A DNA stretch of 64,000 nucleotides. It comes from Persephonella hydrogeniphila (lineage in GTDB: Bacteria > Aquificota > Aquificia > Aquificales > Hydrogenothermaceae). The stretch is from NCBI RefSeq assembly GCF_900215515.1, contig NZ_OBEI01000003.1:1-64000 (forward strand), given 5' to 3'. The notes under the pieces are model-generated. The model had not been told where the DNA came from. It ran no database searches and saw nothing but the letters and a program-made list of their open reading frames with translations. The translations under genes were made by a program, and so were the position numbers. Of this stretch, positions 32,048-41,428 are shown piece by piece (the first letter of the stretch is position 1; every line of letters starts with the position of its first letter).

Positions 32048-33805
32048 TTATACCTTTACACCAAACTTCTTTCTTTTTGCATTAACAAACTTTTTTATCT
32101 CTTCCCAGCTTTTTGTATTCAGTATATCTTTCTTCTCCGCCCATCCTCTTCTCGCTATTGCAACTCCTATTTCCATATAAGCAAAATTTCCCAGATTATG
32201 GGAATCTGTAGATATAACCAGCTTTACACCTTCTTCTACAGCTTTTCTCACCCATATCTCATCAATATCCATCCTCCTTGGCTGGGCATTTATCTCCAGA
32301 GCTGTCCCTGTTTCTTTTGCTGCTTTTATTACAGCATCCATATCTACAGGATAAGGATCCCTTAAACCTATTAGCCTTCCTGTTGGATGACCGATCGCAT
32401 TAACATAGGGACTCTCCATTGCTTTTATTATTCTGTCTGTGTTGTCTCTACTGAAATGGCTGTGAACTGAGGCAACCACCCAGTCGAGCTTTGACAGAAC
32501 TTCATCTGATAGATCTAAAGAACCATCTAAGAGTATATCTACCTCTATACCTTTTTTTACAAAATCAAGACCTGCCATTTTGTTTATAAGTTCTATTTCT
32601 TTTATTTCTTCTAAGAGCCTTTCTTCATCAAGTCCGTGAGCTACCCTTTGGGATTTTGAGTGGTCTGTTATTACTATGTACTCATATTTGTATTTATTTC
32701 TTACAAATTCTACTATATCCTTAATTGATACAACTCCGTCTGACCATGTTGAATGAACATGCAGATCTCCTTTTATATCTCTAAGCTCAACAAGTTTTGG
32801 AAGCTTATGCTCCATTGCAGCTTCAATCTCACCCCTATCCTCCCGAAGCTCAGGAGGTATCCATTCCATACCAACGGCTTTGTAAACACTTTCTTCTGTT
32901 TCTCCGGCTATTTTCTCTTCTGTATCTACTTTAAAAACTCCGTACTCATTTATTTTTAGCCCTTTTTCTTTTGCTATTTCTCTGAGATGAATATTGTGCT
33001 GTTTTGAACCAGTAAAGTACTGAAGAGCTGCTCCCCACTCTTCATCCTTGAATATTCTCAGATCTACCTGTCTTTCTTTTCCCTCAAATTTCATGATAAC
33101 AGAAGATTTTTTTGGACCTTTTACCAGAACTTCTGATACTTCTTCAAGGGATGTGAAAAAGTCCATTATCTTTAGCCTGTTTTCATCATCTGCTGTTACA
33201 AGAATGTCTAAGTCTCCTATGGTCTCTTTCCTCCTTCTTGTGCTTCCTACAACTTCTATTTTGTGTATCTCTTTTAAAGCTTTTTTTAGCTTATCCACAA
33301 GGTAACGGGATATCTGGAGAGCTTCCCACAGGAGGATTCTCCTTTTTGATATCTCATACATCTGTAGGCCTTTCAGCATGTTTTCCACTTTTTTGGGACC
33401 AAAACCTTCAAGCCTTTCTATCCTGCCGTCTTTCAGCGCCTTTATGAGTTCTTCTTTTGTAGATATTCCCAATTCCTCATAAATTCTTTTCAGAGTTTTA
33501 GGTCCAAATCCGGGAAGATCTATAAGCTCTATAAAATCTTCTGGAACTTTCTTTTTTAATTCTTCATATTTCTGTATTTTTCCTGTCTGTACATACTCTT
33601 CTATTTTTGAAGCTATACTCGGTCCAATACCTCTTATTGTGTAAAGTTTTCCTGTCACAATATAATTCCGGACATCATCAGGAAGGTCTTCTATTATATG
33701 GGCTGCTCTCTGATAGGCCATAGCTCTGAATCTATCATCAAGAAACTCATATATTGCAGCCATTTTTTTAAAAATATTGGCAAGATCTTTATTTATGTTG
33801 TACAT
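32048..33805 (-). CDS. polX: DNA polymerase X family (Pol beta/PHP)
   Basis: 585 residues. Helix-hairpin-helix motifs (I-R-G-I-G-P-S-I-A-S-K-I, L-P-G-F-G-P-K-T-L) lead into the nucleotidyltransferase centre (G-S-T-R-R-R-K-E-T-I-G-D-L-D-I-L). A C-terminal PHP domain follows (D-L-H-V-H-S-T-W-S-D-G, I-G-H-P-T-G), which supplies 3'-5' exonuclease or phosphatase activity. It acts in base-excision and gap repair. Confidence 0.93.
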   Translation of the reverse strand: MYNINKDLANIFKKMAAIYEFLDDRFRAMAYQRAAHIIEDLPDDVRNYIVTGKLYTIRGIGPSIASKIEEYVQTGKIQKYEELKKKVPEDFIELIDLPGFGPKTLKRIYEELGISTKEELIKALKDGRIERLEGFGPKKVENMLKGLQMYEISKRRILLWEALQISRYLVDKLKKALKEIHKIEVVGSTRRRKETIGDLDILVTADDENRLKIMDFFTSLEEVSEVLVKGPKKSSVIMKFEGKERQVDLRIFKDEEWGAALQYFTGSKQHNIHLREIAKEKGLKINEYGVFKVDTEEKIAGETEESVYKAVGMEWIPPELREDRGEIEAAMEHKLPKLVELRDIKGDLHVHSTWSDGVVSIKDIVEFVRNKYKYEYIVITDHSKSQRVAHGLDEERLLEEIKEIELINKMAGLDFVKKGIEVDILLDGSLDLSDEVLSKLDWVVASVHSHFSRDNTDRIIKAMESPYVNAIGHPTGRLIGLRDPYPVDMDAVIKAAKETGTALEINAQPRRMDIDEIWVRKAVEEGVKLVISTDSHNLGNFAYMEIGVAIARRGWAEKKDILNTKSWEEIKKFVNAKRKKFGVKV

Positions 33806-33868
33806 TTTTTCCTCTCGTATATTTTTTACGTAAAATAAAAATAAATCTTTATACAGATATGTGCAAAC

Positions 33869-34966
33869 ATGGAAAAGAACGATGAAAAGTATATGAGGAT
33901 AGCTTTAAAAGAAGCAAAAAAAGGTAAAGGCTATACACATCCAAATCCGGCAGTTGGTGCAGTTATAGTAAAAAATGGAAAGGTTATCGGCAAAGGATAT
34001 CACAAAAAAGCAGGTCTTCCCCACGCAGAAAGGGAAGCTATTAAAGACGCTATTTCAAAGGGATTTGATATTACAAGATCTACAATGTATGTCACCCTTG
34101 AACCGTGCTGCCATTACGGTAAAACACCTCCCTGTACAGAGGCTATTATAGACAGCAGAATAAAAAGAGTTGTTATCGCTACTTTAGACCCTAATCCTCT
34201 TGTAGCAGGAAAGGGTGTTGAGATACTAAAGAATAACGGAATTGAAGTAATAACAGGAGTTTTGAGAAAAGAAGCTGAAAAAATAAATGAAGATTTTTTT
34301 GTTTATATTAGAGAGAAAAGACCTTTTATTCATCTAAAAATAGCCCAGACTATAGATGGGAAGATAGCAACAAAAACAGGTTCTTCAAAATGGATAACCG
34401 GAGAAAAATCAAGAAGATATGCCCACAGGTTGAGGAAAGAAGCAACTGCTGTTATGGTAGGTGTCGGAACAGTGCTACAGGATAATCCCCAGCTAACAGT
34501 AAGAGATTACCCCTCCAAAAAACAGCCTGTAAGAATTCTAATAGATAAATCCCTAAAAACACCTGTAGATTTCAGGATTTTCGATAAATCAGCAAAGACG
34601 GTGGTTTTTACCTCAAAAACAGCTTCTGAAAATAAGATAAAAACTCTAAAAGAGAAAGGAATTGAAATTGTAAAGCTTCCTCTAAAAGAAGGAAGATTTG
34701 AACTGAAAGATATTTTGAAAGAGCTTTACGATATGGAGATAATGCATCTCCTTGTTGAAGGAGGAAAAGAAGTTATAACCCAGTTTATAATGGAAAACCT
34801 GTTTGACAAGATATCTATCTTCCAAGCTCCAAAGCTGATAGGAGAAGATGGTATTTCTTCCGTAGGGAAATTGGGAATTGAGGATATTTCTGAAGCTATA
34901 GAAATCAGGATAGAAAGCATTAAAAAACTTGATAAAGATATATACTTTGAGCTTTATCCGGTTTAA
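33869..34966 (+). CDS. ribD: Bifunctional riboflavin deaminase/reductase
   Basis: 365 residues. The deaminase has H-A-E-R-E-A-I and P-C-C-H-Y-G-K-T-P-P-C-T-E, the zinc site. The reductase follows (I-A-Q-T-I-D-G-K-I-A-T, G-V-G-T-V-L-Q-D-N-P-Q-L-T, L-V-E-G-G-K). It carries out the second and third steps of riboflavin synthesis. It is divergent from polX; no clear Shine-Dalgarno is visible. Confidence 0.95.
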   Translation: MEKNDEKYMRIALKEAKKGKGYTHPNPAVGAVIVKNGKVIGKGYHKKAGLPHAEREAIKDAISKGFDITRSTMYVTLEPCCHYGKTPPCTEAIIDSRIKRVVIATLDPNPLVAGKGVEILKNNGIEVITGVLRKEAEKINEDFFVYIREKRPFIHLKIAQTIDGKIATKTGSSKWITGEKSRRYAHRLRKEATAVMVGVGTVLQDNPQLTVRDYPSKKQPVRILIDKSLKTPVDFRIFDKSAKTVVFTSKTASENKIKTLKEKGIEIVKLPLKEGRFELKDILKELYDMEIMHLLVEGGKEVITQFIMENLFDKISIFQAPKLIGEDGISSVGKLGIEDISEAIEIRIESIKKLDKDIYFELYPV

Positions 34967-35391
34967 ATATTTTTGTATATATCTACTTCTTTTTTCATGT
35001 TTTCAACAAAGTCAATAAGAGACTGGGCTTTTTTTATCCATCTTGATGTAAGTTTTTCTGTTTTAGGATAGTTCTCAGTTATTTCTGTGTACTGTGAAAT
35101 TCTATAATTGATAAAATCAATTATTATGTCCAAAAACTGCTTCATCTGATCCATCTGTTTTGCATATATAAAAAGGTCTTTAAGCATCTCTTTTCTTTCT
35201 TTTATTGGAATGTCTACCCCTAACAGACTTCCCATTTTTTTCAAGTCATATCTCGATATATATATTCCACTTTTTGCAGGAACTGTCAGAATTTTTAGAA
35301 TTCTCTGAAATTCTGTTTCATCTTTTGCCTGTTCTAAGAATTTCATATTTGTCATAAAAGGATTTTTCATAAGGTCTTCATCTCTGTGCAT
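34963..35391 (-). CDS. Unrecognised helical protein
   Basis: 142 residues, soluble, charged and helical (K-E-R-K-E-M-L-K-D-L-F-I-Y-A-K-Q-M). Tail-to-tail overlap of four bases with ribD. The start has GGTGG about nine bases upstream. No family recognised. Confidence 0.6.
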   Translation of the reverse strand: MHRDEDLMKNPFMTNMKFLEQAKDETEFQRILKILTVPAKSGIYISRYDLKKMGSLLGVDIPIKERKEMLKDLFIYAKQMDQMKQFLDIIIDFINYRISQYTEITENYPKTEKLTSRWIKKAQSLIDFVENMKKEVDIYKNI

Positions 35392-35426
35392 TTTATCTAT
35401 CCACCAGCGTTTTTTTCCATTTTAAC

Positions 35427-35448
35427 ATAAAAGCCCCGAAAAGGGGCT
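35427..35448 (-). terminator. Terminator of the superoxide reductase gene
   Basis: AGCCCC-GAAA-AGGGGCT hairpin, followed on the minus strand by a T-run, 6 bp after the superoxide reductase stop. Confidence 0.8.
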
Positions 35449-35453
35449 GTATT

Positions 35454-35861
35454 TTATGCACCTGCAGGTGCTTCTGCTTCTTGAACTTCCACTTCCACTT
35501 CAGGTCCTTGCCACAGTCCGTGCTTTGTGCAGTAGCTCATAGCCTGAAGTTTTAATTTGTTTTTTGTAGGAACAATGTAGAAGTCTACTTCTGCTTGAGA
35601 ACACTGATTGCCCTGAACTCCTGGAACAAAAGTTGCCTGTCCAAGGAAGGTATCTCCGTCCCAGAGTTGAACCCATGCAATGTAGTGGTCAAAATCATCT
35701 GGATGACAGTATTCTTCACCTACTTTTACTTTTACTTTCAGTTTTTGCCCTTTTACTGCAGTTCCTTCAACATGAACAAATGGAGAATGTCTGTCAATAT
35801 AATCTCTTTTTGCCTCTTTTTCTACAGTCGAAATATCGACATAGTTATTGATTTTTGGCAT
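35454..35861 (-). CDS. Superoxide reductase (neelaredoxin type)
   Basis: 135 residues from the ATG ending at 35861, where AGGAGGT lies upstream; the frame extends further but without a site. The iron ligands are in place: H25, the pair H-P-D-D-F-D-H (six apart), and C-T-K-H (Cys plus His). The residue two before the first His, usually Glu, is Asp here (D23-R-H). The desulforedoxin domain is missing, so this is the one-iron form. It reduces superoxide to peroxide in the cytoplasm, fitting a microaerophile. Confidence 0.9.
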   Translation of the reverse strand: MPKINNYVDISTVEKEAKRDYIDRHSPFVHVEGTAVKGQKLKVKVKVGEEYCHPDDFDHYIAWVQLWDGDTFLGQATFVPGVQGNQCSQAEVDFYIVPTKNKLKLQAMSYCTKHGLWQGPEVEVEVQEAEAPAGA

Positions 35862-35952
35862 TTTTTGTACCTCCTGTTTTTTTGTTATTTTAGACATATC
35901 TTATATTATTCCTGAGTTCCCAATATAAAAATGAGTTTCATCATAATGGTTT

Positions 35953-37005
35953 TTAGCTCCACACATAAAGGGCAGATGCCATATAGTAACCTGCCCCAAA
36001 TCCTACTATCATACCTTTATCTCCAGATTTATTCTTTTTTTCATTGAAAAAACTATCAAAAGTAAGAAAACAGCTTGGAGAACTTAGATTTCCATATTTG
36101 TGGAAAAGTTCTTTTGATCTTTTTATTTGGGATTCGGACAACCCCAGTATCTCTTCATCTTTAAGCTTATTTATAATAGCTAAACCACCCTGGTGTATAG
36201 ACCACTCTTTTATATCCTCCTTTCTCAGATTATGTTTTTCTAAAACAGGTTTTATAACTTTCTCTGAAACAACAGGAGGTACTATATCTTTAACCTGATT
36301 TCTCAGGAGAAATGCGCCATTTTCCATTTTTATGCCGTCTCCGGGGGTATAGCCTGTTTGGACCTCTATTATCTCAGGTAAACTTCGTGAAGGTTTCATA
36401 CTTTCAGGAATAATCAGCAAACCTGCTGCTCCATCTGAAAAAAGGAGATTTGATTTCATCGTCTTTTTTATGTAAGGGTCATCAGTACCTGTTGGGATAT
36501 AAGCAAGATTCGAGCACTGGTCAAAAACAAAAACAACAGCAGCTTTACCGTGGGTTCTGCAGTAAGAAACAGCATTTTTTATTGAAATAACACCTGATGC
36601 ACAACCATAATAGGGGAGTTCTTCAGGTGGTCTATCAAGTTTAAGACCTGTTTTCAGAACAATTTGGGTTATCAGATTTGGGAGATAATCGGTATGGTAT
36701 GAGATATTGTAAGACATAGACAAAAACCCTATACTATCTCTTCCTACTATCTCTACAAAGTTGTTTATGATTTTTTCTCCCCAGTAAAGCGGATGATCCT
36801 CTTCTGATCTGAGTCTTTTTTCAGGCAGATTTTTTAGATCAAGAACAAAAGGCCTTTTTTCAATACCTATAGTATCAACCATTTTTTTGGCAAGAAGGTT
36901 TATCTTTCTTCCAACCTTATCTACCGGATAAAAAGCATCAGCTATTTCCACCGGATCTAATAGTTCTGGAATTAAAACCTGTGTAGATAAAATAAAAACT
37001 CTCAT
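35953..37005 (-). CDS. Type III polyketide synthase/KASIII-like thiolase-fold enzyme
   Basis: 350 residues from the ATG ending at 37005, with GGAGG seven bases upstream; an upstream extension overlapping pepA is spurious. The Cys-His-Asn triad is visible: Y-Y-G-C-A-S-G-V, S-I-H-Q-G-G and Y-G-N-L-S-S-P-S. These match the chalcone/stilbene synthase family more than FabH. It would condense acyl-CoA with malonyl-CoA units. No tailoring enzyme is adjacent, so the product is unknown. Confidence 0.85.
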   Translation of the reverse strand: MRVFILSTQVLIPELLDPVEIADAFYPVDKVGRKINLLAKKMVDTIGIEKRPFVLDLKNLPEKRLRSEEDHPLYWGEKIINNFVEIVGRDSIGFLSMSYNISYHTDYLPNLITQIVLKTGLKLDRPPEELPYYGCASGVISIKNAVSYCRTHGKAAVVFVFDQCSNLAYIPTGTDDPYIKKTMKSNLLFSDGAAGLLIIPESMKPSRSLPEIIEVQTGYTPGDGIKMENGAFLLRNQVKDIVPPVVSEKVIKPVLEKHNLRKEDIKEWSIHQGGLAIINKLKDEEILGLSESQIKRSKELFHKYGNLSSPSCFLTFDSFFNEKKNKSGDKGMIVGFGAGYYMASALYVWS

Positions 37006-37087
37006 TTTGTATCCTCCCTCGAAAAGCCCCTGGTTTTTGTTAAAATAATTTTTAAGACTATTATAAAGAAAAAAGGAGTTGAAAGAT

Positions 37088-38584
37088 ATGGAGATAAAAA
37101 TAACAAGTGGCCATCTAAAAAATGCAAGAACTAAGGCTGTCATCTCTTTTATCTTTAAAGAACAAAAAAAATTTCCACAGGAGATCGAAGATTTAGACAA
37201 AGTTTTAGATGGTTCTATCTCCCAGCTAAAGAGGGAACTTAAGTTTGATGGTTCTGAAGGAAAAATAGTTGTTGTTCCTACATTTGGAAAGGGAAAATCT
37301 GATTATGTGATTTTAGTAGGTGCAGGAAGCAAAAGAGATTTTGAGTTAGATAAAGTAAGAAGGTTAGGTGCAGCTGTTTCAAAAAAAGCAAAGGAACTGA
37401 AAGTGGACAAATTATTAGTTGATGGAGAAGCCCTTGCTGTAAAAGACTCTCAGGTAGATGTAACTCAGGCTTTAACAGAAGGATTGATCCTTGGGAGCTA
37501 CAAGTTTGACAAGTACCTTTCTAAAAAGGATGATTTCAAAATAAAAGATGTGCAGATAAGGGTAAGCAGAAGATACCGGAACGAATCTCAGGAAGCCGTT
37601 AGAATAGGAAAGATTTTAGCTGAATCTCAGAATTTTACCAGAGATCTCGTAAACGAACCTGGTAATGTCATAACTCCGCAAAAGTTAGCAGAAATAGCTG
37701 AAGAATTAGCAAAGGAATACGGGTTCGAAGTGAAGATATACGATGAAGAAGAGATAGAAAAAATGGGTATGAACGCCTATCTTGCAGTGGCAAAGGGAAG
37801 TGCAAATCCACCAAGGTTTATCCATCTTACATACAGACCTAAAAAAGCTAAAAAAGAGATAGTCCTGATAGGAAAAGGATTGACCTTTGATAGTGGTGGT
37901 CTCAATATAAAACCGGGAGATTACATGAGATGGATGAAATCAGATAAATCAGGTGCTTGCGCTGTTCTTGGTGTATTTAAAGCTATAGGAGAACTGAAAC
38001 CTGATATTGCAGTTCACGGGATAATAGCTGCAGCAGAGAATATGCCAGACGGTAAATCCTACAGACCGGATGATATCATAAAAGCCAAGAACGGAGTCAG
38101 TATAGAAATAGGAAATACAGATGCAGAAGGTAGATTAACACTGGCAGATGCACTTAGCTATGCTTCAGAGCTAAAACCAGATGCAATCATTGATATGGCC
38201 ACACTCACAGGAGCCTGTATTGTGGCTTTAGGTGAGTATACCGCAGGGGTCATGGGCAACAATCAGAGATTAATAAATGAGGTTTTAGAAGTTTCTGAAA
38301 AGACAGGAGAATGGATGTGGCAACTACCGTTTAACGATATGCTAAGGGAACATATAAAAGCACCAAACGCCGATGTTTATAATATTGGAACTACAAGGTA
38401 CGGAGGGGCTATAACAGCTGGTCTTTTCCTTGAAAAGTTTGTAGATAAAAAAATTCCGTGGGTTCATATTGATATAGCAGGACCTGCTCACAATACACGA
38501 GGCTGGTACTACCACCCTAAAGGAGCAACAGGCTTTCCAGTTAGAACAATAACAACATTTCTTTTAAAACAGGTTGAAAAATAG
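37088..38584 (+). CDS. pepA: Leucyl aminopeptidase (M17)
   Basis: 498 residues from ATG 37088, nine bases after GGAG. The M17 signature N-T-D-A-E-G-R-L-T-L-A-D-A-L and G-K-G-L-T-F-D-S-G-G give the two-metal centre. The C-terminal part ends with A-T-G-F-P-V-R-T. It removes N-terminal residues from peptides in the cytoplasm. Divergent from the polyketide synthase-like gene. Confidence 0.95.
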   Translation: MEIKITSGHLKNARTKAVISFIFKEQKKFPQEIEDLDKVLDGSISQLKRELKFDGSEGKIVVVPTFGKGKSDYVILVGAGSKRDFELDKVRRLGAAVSKKAKELKVDKLLVDGEALAVKDSQVDVTQALTEGLILGSYKFDKYLSKKDDFKIKDVQIRVSRRYRNESQEAVRIGKILAESQNFTRDLVNEPGNVITPQKLAEIAEELAKEYGFEVKIYDEEEIEKMGMNAYLAVAKGSANPPRFIHLTYRPKKAKKEIVLIGKGLTFDSGGLNIKPGDYMRWMKSDKSGACAVLGVFKAIGELKPDIAVHGIIAAAENMPDGKSYRPDDIIKAKNGVSIEIGNTDAEGRLTLADALSYASELKPDAIIDMATLTGACIVALGEYTAGVMGNNQRLINEVLEVSEKTGEWMWQLPFNDMLREHIKAPNADVYNIGTTRYGGAITAGLFLEKFVDKKIPWVHIDIAGPAHNTRGWYYHPKGATGFPVRTITTFLLKQVEK

Positions 38585-38591
38585 AAGCAGG

Positions 38592-38606
38592 GGGGCTTAT
38601 AGCCCC
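38592..38606. terminator. Terminator after pepA
   Basis: GGGGCT-TAT-AGCCCC followed by TATTTATTTAT, 8 bp after the pepA stop. It touches the stop of the opposing small lipoprotein gene and may serve both directions. Confidence 0.8.
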
Positions 38607-38728
38607 TATTTATTTATCTCAAGCCTTAAATAATTATCAAACTGGATTTTTCCGTTTATTCTCAATTTTCCTCCACATGAGGATAAGAGAAAAACCAACA
38701 AAACAAAACTAATCAGTATCCGGAACAT
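38606..38728 (-). CDS. Tiny lipoprotein
   Basis: 40 residues: M-F-R-I-L-I-S-F-V-L-L-V-F-L-L-S-S-C-G-G, a full lipoprotein signal with the lipobox L-S-S-C, then a short beta-like tail (L-R-I-N-G-K-I-Q-F). It begins within the last codons of the flavoprotein gene, in another frame. Such a complete lipobox is unlikely by chance. Confidence 0.55.
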   Translation of the reverse strand: MFRILISFVLLVFLLSSCGGKLRINGKIQFDNYLRLEINK

Positions 38729-39314
38729 CATGTACAACAACAGTTTTTCCTGCCCACTCAGATAGTATATCGCATGCAACTTCTGCTCCTGAACCAGAGG
38801 CAGAAGCATACATTGTAGGTACTCCTGCAACAAGTCCGGCAACGAAAAGACCTTCTCTTACTTTCCCATCTTCGTTTCTTATCATTATTTTCCCTGGTCT
38901 TGGGGATTTTCTGTGGGGGATTATTTCCAGATTTAGACCTTCTATATCAAATTTGTGAAAACCTGTCGCTATGACAAGGTATTCTGAAGTGTACTCCTCT
39001 CCATTTTCCAGATAGACTGTAAAATTTCCTTTTTCTCCACTGGCTTTTACAACTTTTCCTTTTTTCAAGGTTAGGTTATCAAACTCTGAAGCCTGTTTTC
39101 TTATCTTCTCTAACAGGTCTTTTCCTTTTGTTCCTTTTTCAATTCCAGGAACATTTTTTAATAGAGCTTTATCAAGATCTGAATACTCATCGTATATAAC
39201 GAGGTATTTTTTGTCCGTTGAAAAATCGAATTTGTCCTTTGATGAAGCAAGGGTTATTCCACAGGTAAGTCCTGCAGGTCCTCCACCTATAATTATCACA
39301 CTGTATTTTTCCAT
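38709..39314 (-). CDS. Short thioredoxin reductase-like flavoprotein
   Basis: 201 residues from the ATG ending at 39314 (GGAGG upstream). I-I-I-G-G-G-P-A-G-L is the FAD-binding motif; L-V-I-A-T-G-F and G-L-F-V-A-G-L-V-A-G belong to the same fold. The NAD(P)H domain and C-x-x-C found in TrxB (about 310 residues) are absent. It probably needs a partner or accepts electrons another way. Family known, reaction not. Confidence 0.75.
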   Translation of the reverse strand: MEKYSVIIIGGGPAGLTCGITLASSKDKFDFSTDKKYLVIYDEYSDLDKALLKNVPGIEKGTKGKDLLEKIRKQASEFDNLTLKKGKVVKASGEKGNFTVYLENGEEYTSEYLVIATGFHKFDIEGLNLEIIPHRKSPRPGKIMIRNEDGKVREGLFVAGLVAGVPTMYASASGSGAEVACDILSEWAGKTVVVHDVPDTD

Positions 39315-39422
39315 CCTGTTTACCTCCAAATTTTAATTATAAAAATAATTATATGAAAATCACTTAATATTGAAGATGATATGGATAATATATATGTTTA
39401 TTAGAAAACGATGGAGGGAGTT

Positions 39423-41171
39423 ATGGAATACAGAAAGCTGGCAGAATTCTACGATTTTTTAGAGAAAACAACAAGCAGAATAGAAATGACAAATGCTCTT
39501 GTTAAGCTATTTCAGGAAACACCTAAAGAGATTGTTGATAAAGTAGTGTACTTGTCTATAGGAAGAATAGCTCCTGAGTATACAGGTCTGGACTATAACT
39601 TCAGCGAAAAATCTGCAATTAAAGCCTTGTCTAAAGTGTTAGGTGTATCAGAACATGAAATACAGAAAAAGATTATAGAAACAGGAGATCTGGGAGATGC
39701 AGGGAAATTACTTTATGAGGAAAAAGGAGTAAAACCTAAAGAGAAGCTTACTGTTGAGGAAGTTTATTCCACATTAAAGAAAATAGCAGAAACTACAGGT
39801 TACGGTTCAACCAAGAAAAAGATGGAGTTATTTATTACTCTTTTACAAAAAGCTTCTCCCCTTGAAGTAAAATTCTTACTAAGAACCATTGTAGAAAGAC
39901 TAAGACTGGGTATAGGCGATAATACTATAATGGATGCTCTGGCTATCGCATATACAGGTAAAAAAGAAAACAGAGAAATAATAGAGCGGGCATACAATCT
40001 TACATCAGATTTAGGGTATGTTGCATCTGTTTTAGTTGAGGAAGGAATCGAAGGAGTTAAAAAAATAAAAATAGAGATAGGCAGACCTATAAGACCTATG
40101 CTTGCAGAAAGAATGGCTATTCCATCTTTTATTTTACAGAAGCTTGGTGGGAAAGCAGGAGCCGAATACAAATACGACGGAGAAAGAATACAGGTTCACA
40201 GAAAAGGAGATAGATTTATACTGTTCTCAAGAAGACTTGAGAATATAACACACCAGTTCCCAGACCTTATTGAGTTTTTAAAAGAAAGTACTCCAGACGA
40301 GTATATACTGGAGCTTGAAGCAGTTGTTATAGATCCCTCATCTGGTGCTATAAGACCCTTTCAGGATCTTATGAACAGAAGGGTAAAGTACGTAACAAGA
40401 TTCCACATAATGATGTATCCAATAGCCGGCTTTCTATTTGACATCATGTATTTAAATGGTGAAGACCTGACCATGAAACCATATCCAGAAAGGAGAAAAA
40501 TTCTGGAAGAAGTTGTTAAAACTACAGACAGAATTAATCTTGCCACAAGGAAGGTTGTTGATAATGTTGAAGATCTTGAATCATTTTTCCTTGAGGCTAT
40601 AGAGAACGGATGTGAGGGTCTTGTATGTAAATCTCTGAGAAAGGATTCTATCTATCAGGCAGGAAAAAGAGGGTTTTTATGGATAAAATACAAAAGAGAT
40701 TACAAATCTCATCTTGCAGATACACTTGATCTTGTTGTAGTAGGTGCTTTTTATGGGAAAGGACAGAGAACAGGATACTTCGGTTCACTTCTGATGGCAT
40801 GTTACGACCCGGAAACAGACCAGTTCAAGACTGTATGTAAAGTTGGTACAGGCTTCACAGAAGATGACTTTAAAAAGTTAGACGAGCTTTTAAAACCCCA
40901 TGAGATAGACCATAAGCATCCGAGAGTAAACTCAATACTAACAGCTGATATATGGTACGAGCCTTACCTTGTATTAGAGATAGCCGGTGCAGAACTTACC
41001 CTCTCTCCTGTACATACCTGTGGATGGGATAAAATAAAATTAAATAGAGGATTAGGTCTGAGATTTCCCAGATTTACAGGCAGGTACAGATTCGACAAAA
41101 AACCGGAAGATGCAACAACAGAAAAAGAGATTATAGAGATGTATAAAAATCAGCTACAGATAAGAGTTTAA
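39423..41171 (+). CDS. lig: ATP-dependent DNA ligase
   Basis: 582 residues from ATG 39423 (GGAGG five bases upstream). The active-site lysine lies in E-Y-K-Y-D-G-E-R, followed by F-S-R-R-L-E, D-L-D/E-A-V-V and W-I-K-Y-K-R-D-Y. The N-terminal domain and length fit the archaeal type also found in Aquifex. It seals nicks in replication and repair. Confidence 0.95.
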   Translation: MEYRKLAEFYDFLEKTTSRIEMTNALVKLFQETPKEIVDKVVYLSIGRIAPEYTGLDYNFSEKSAIKALSKVLGVSEHEIQKKIIETGDLGDAGKLLYEEKGVKPKEKLTVEEVYSTLKKIAETTGYGSTKKKMELFITLLQKASPLEVKFLLRTIVERLRLGIGDNTIMDALAIAYTGKKENREIIERAYNLTSDLGYVASVLVEEGIEGVKKIKIEIGRPIRPMLAERMAIPSFILQKLGGKAGAEYKYDGERIQVHRKGDRFILFSRRLENITHQFPDLIEFLKESTPDEYILELEAVVIDPSSGAIRPFQDLMNRRVKYVTRFHIMMYPIAGFLFDIMYLNGEDLTMKPYPERRKILEEVVKTTDRINLATRKVVDNVEDLESFFLEAIENGCEGLVCKSLRKDSIYQAGKRGFLWIKYKRDYKSHLADTLDLVVVGAFYGKGQRTGYFGSLLMACYDPETDQFKTVCKVGTGFTEDDFKKLDELLKPHEIDHKHPRVNSILTADIWYEPYLVLEIAGAELTLSPVHTCGWDKIKLNRGLGLRFPRFTGRYRFDKKPEDATTEKEIIEMYKNQLQIRV

Positions 41172-41365
41172 TGCTCTATCGTGGTTATAAGGGATACACC
41201 AAATATGATGATTCCTATAACGATGTAAGATATTAAGCTCCACAAAACAGTGCTTTCTAATATTTTTCCTAAATCTACTTTACCTTCTTTGTTTAATGTT
41301 AGCTTGTACTGTAATGCAAAGATAACTGCGAAGATAAAAATCATTATAAGGACTATAAAAAGCAT
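41168..41365 (-). CDS. Small two-pass membrane protein
   Basis: 65 residues with two hydrophobic helices (about 1-20 and 41-60) joined by a short charged loop (L-N-K-E-G-K-V-D-L-G-K). Tail-to-tail with the ligase gene, four bases overlapping. Function unknown. Confidence 0.6.
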   Translation of the reverse strand: MLFIVLIMIFIFAVIFALQYKLTLNKEGKVDLGKILESTVLWSLISYIVIGIIIFGVSLITTIEH

Positions 41366-41428
41366 AATCTTTACCTTAGTGTTTTATTTGTTTTTAAATA
41401 TAAAGAGTTATATTAAATAAACAACAAA

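Noticed and set aside
37006-37200. Upstream extension of the polyketide synthase-like gene
   Set aside because: It runs opposite the pepA start and lacks a ribosome-binding site, while GGAGG precedes the ATG ending at 37005.
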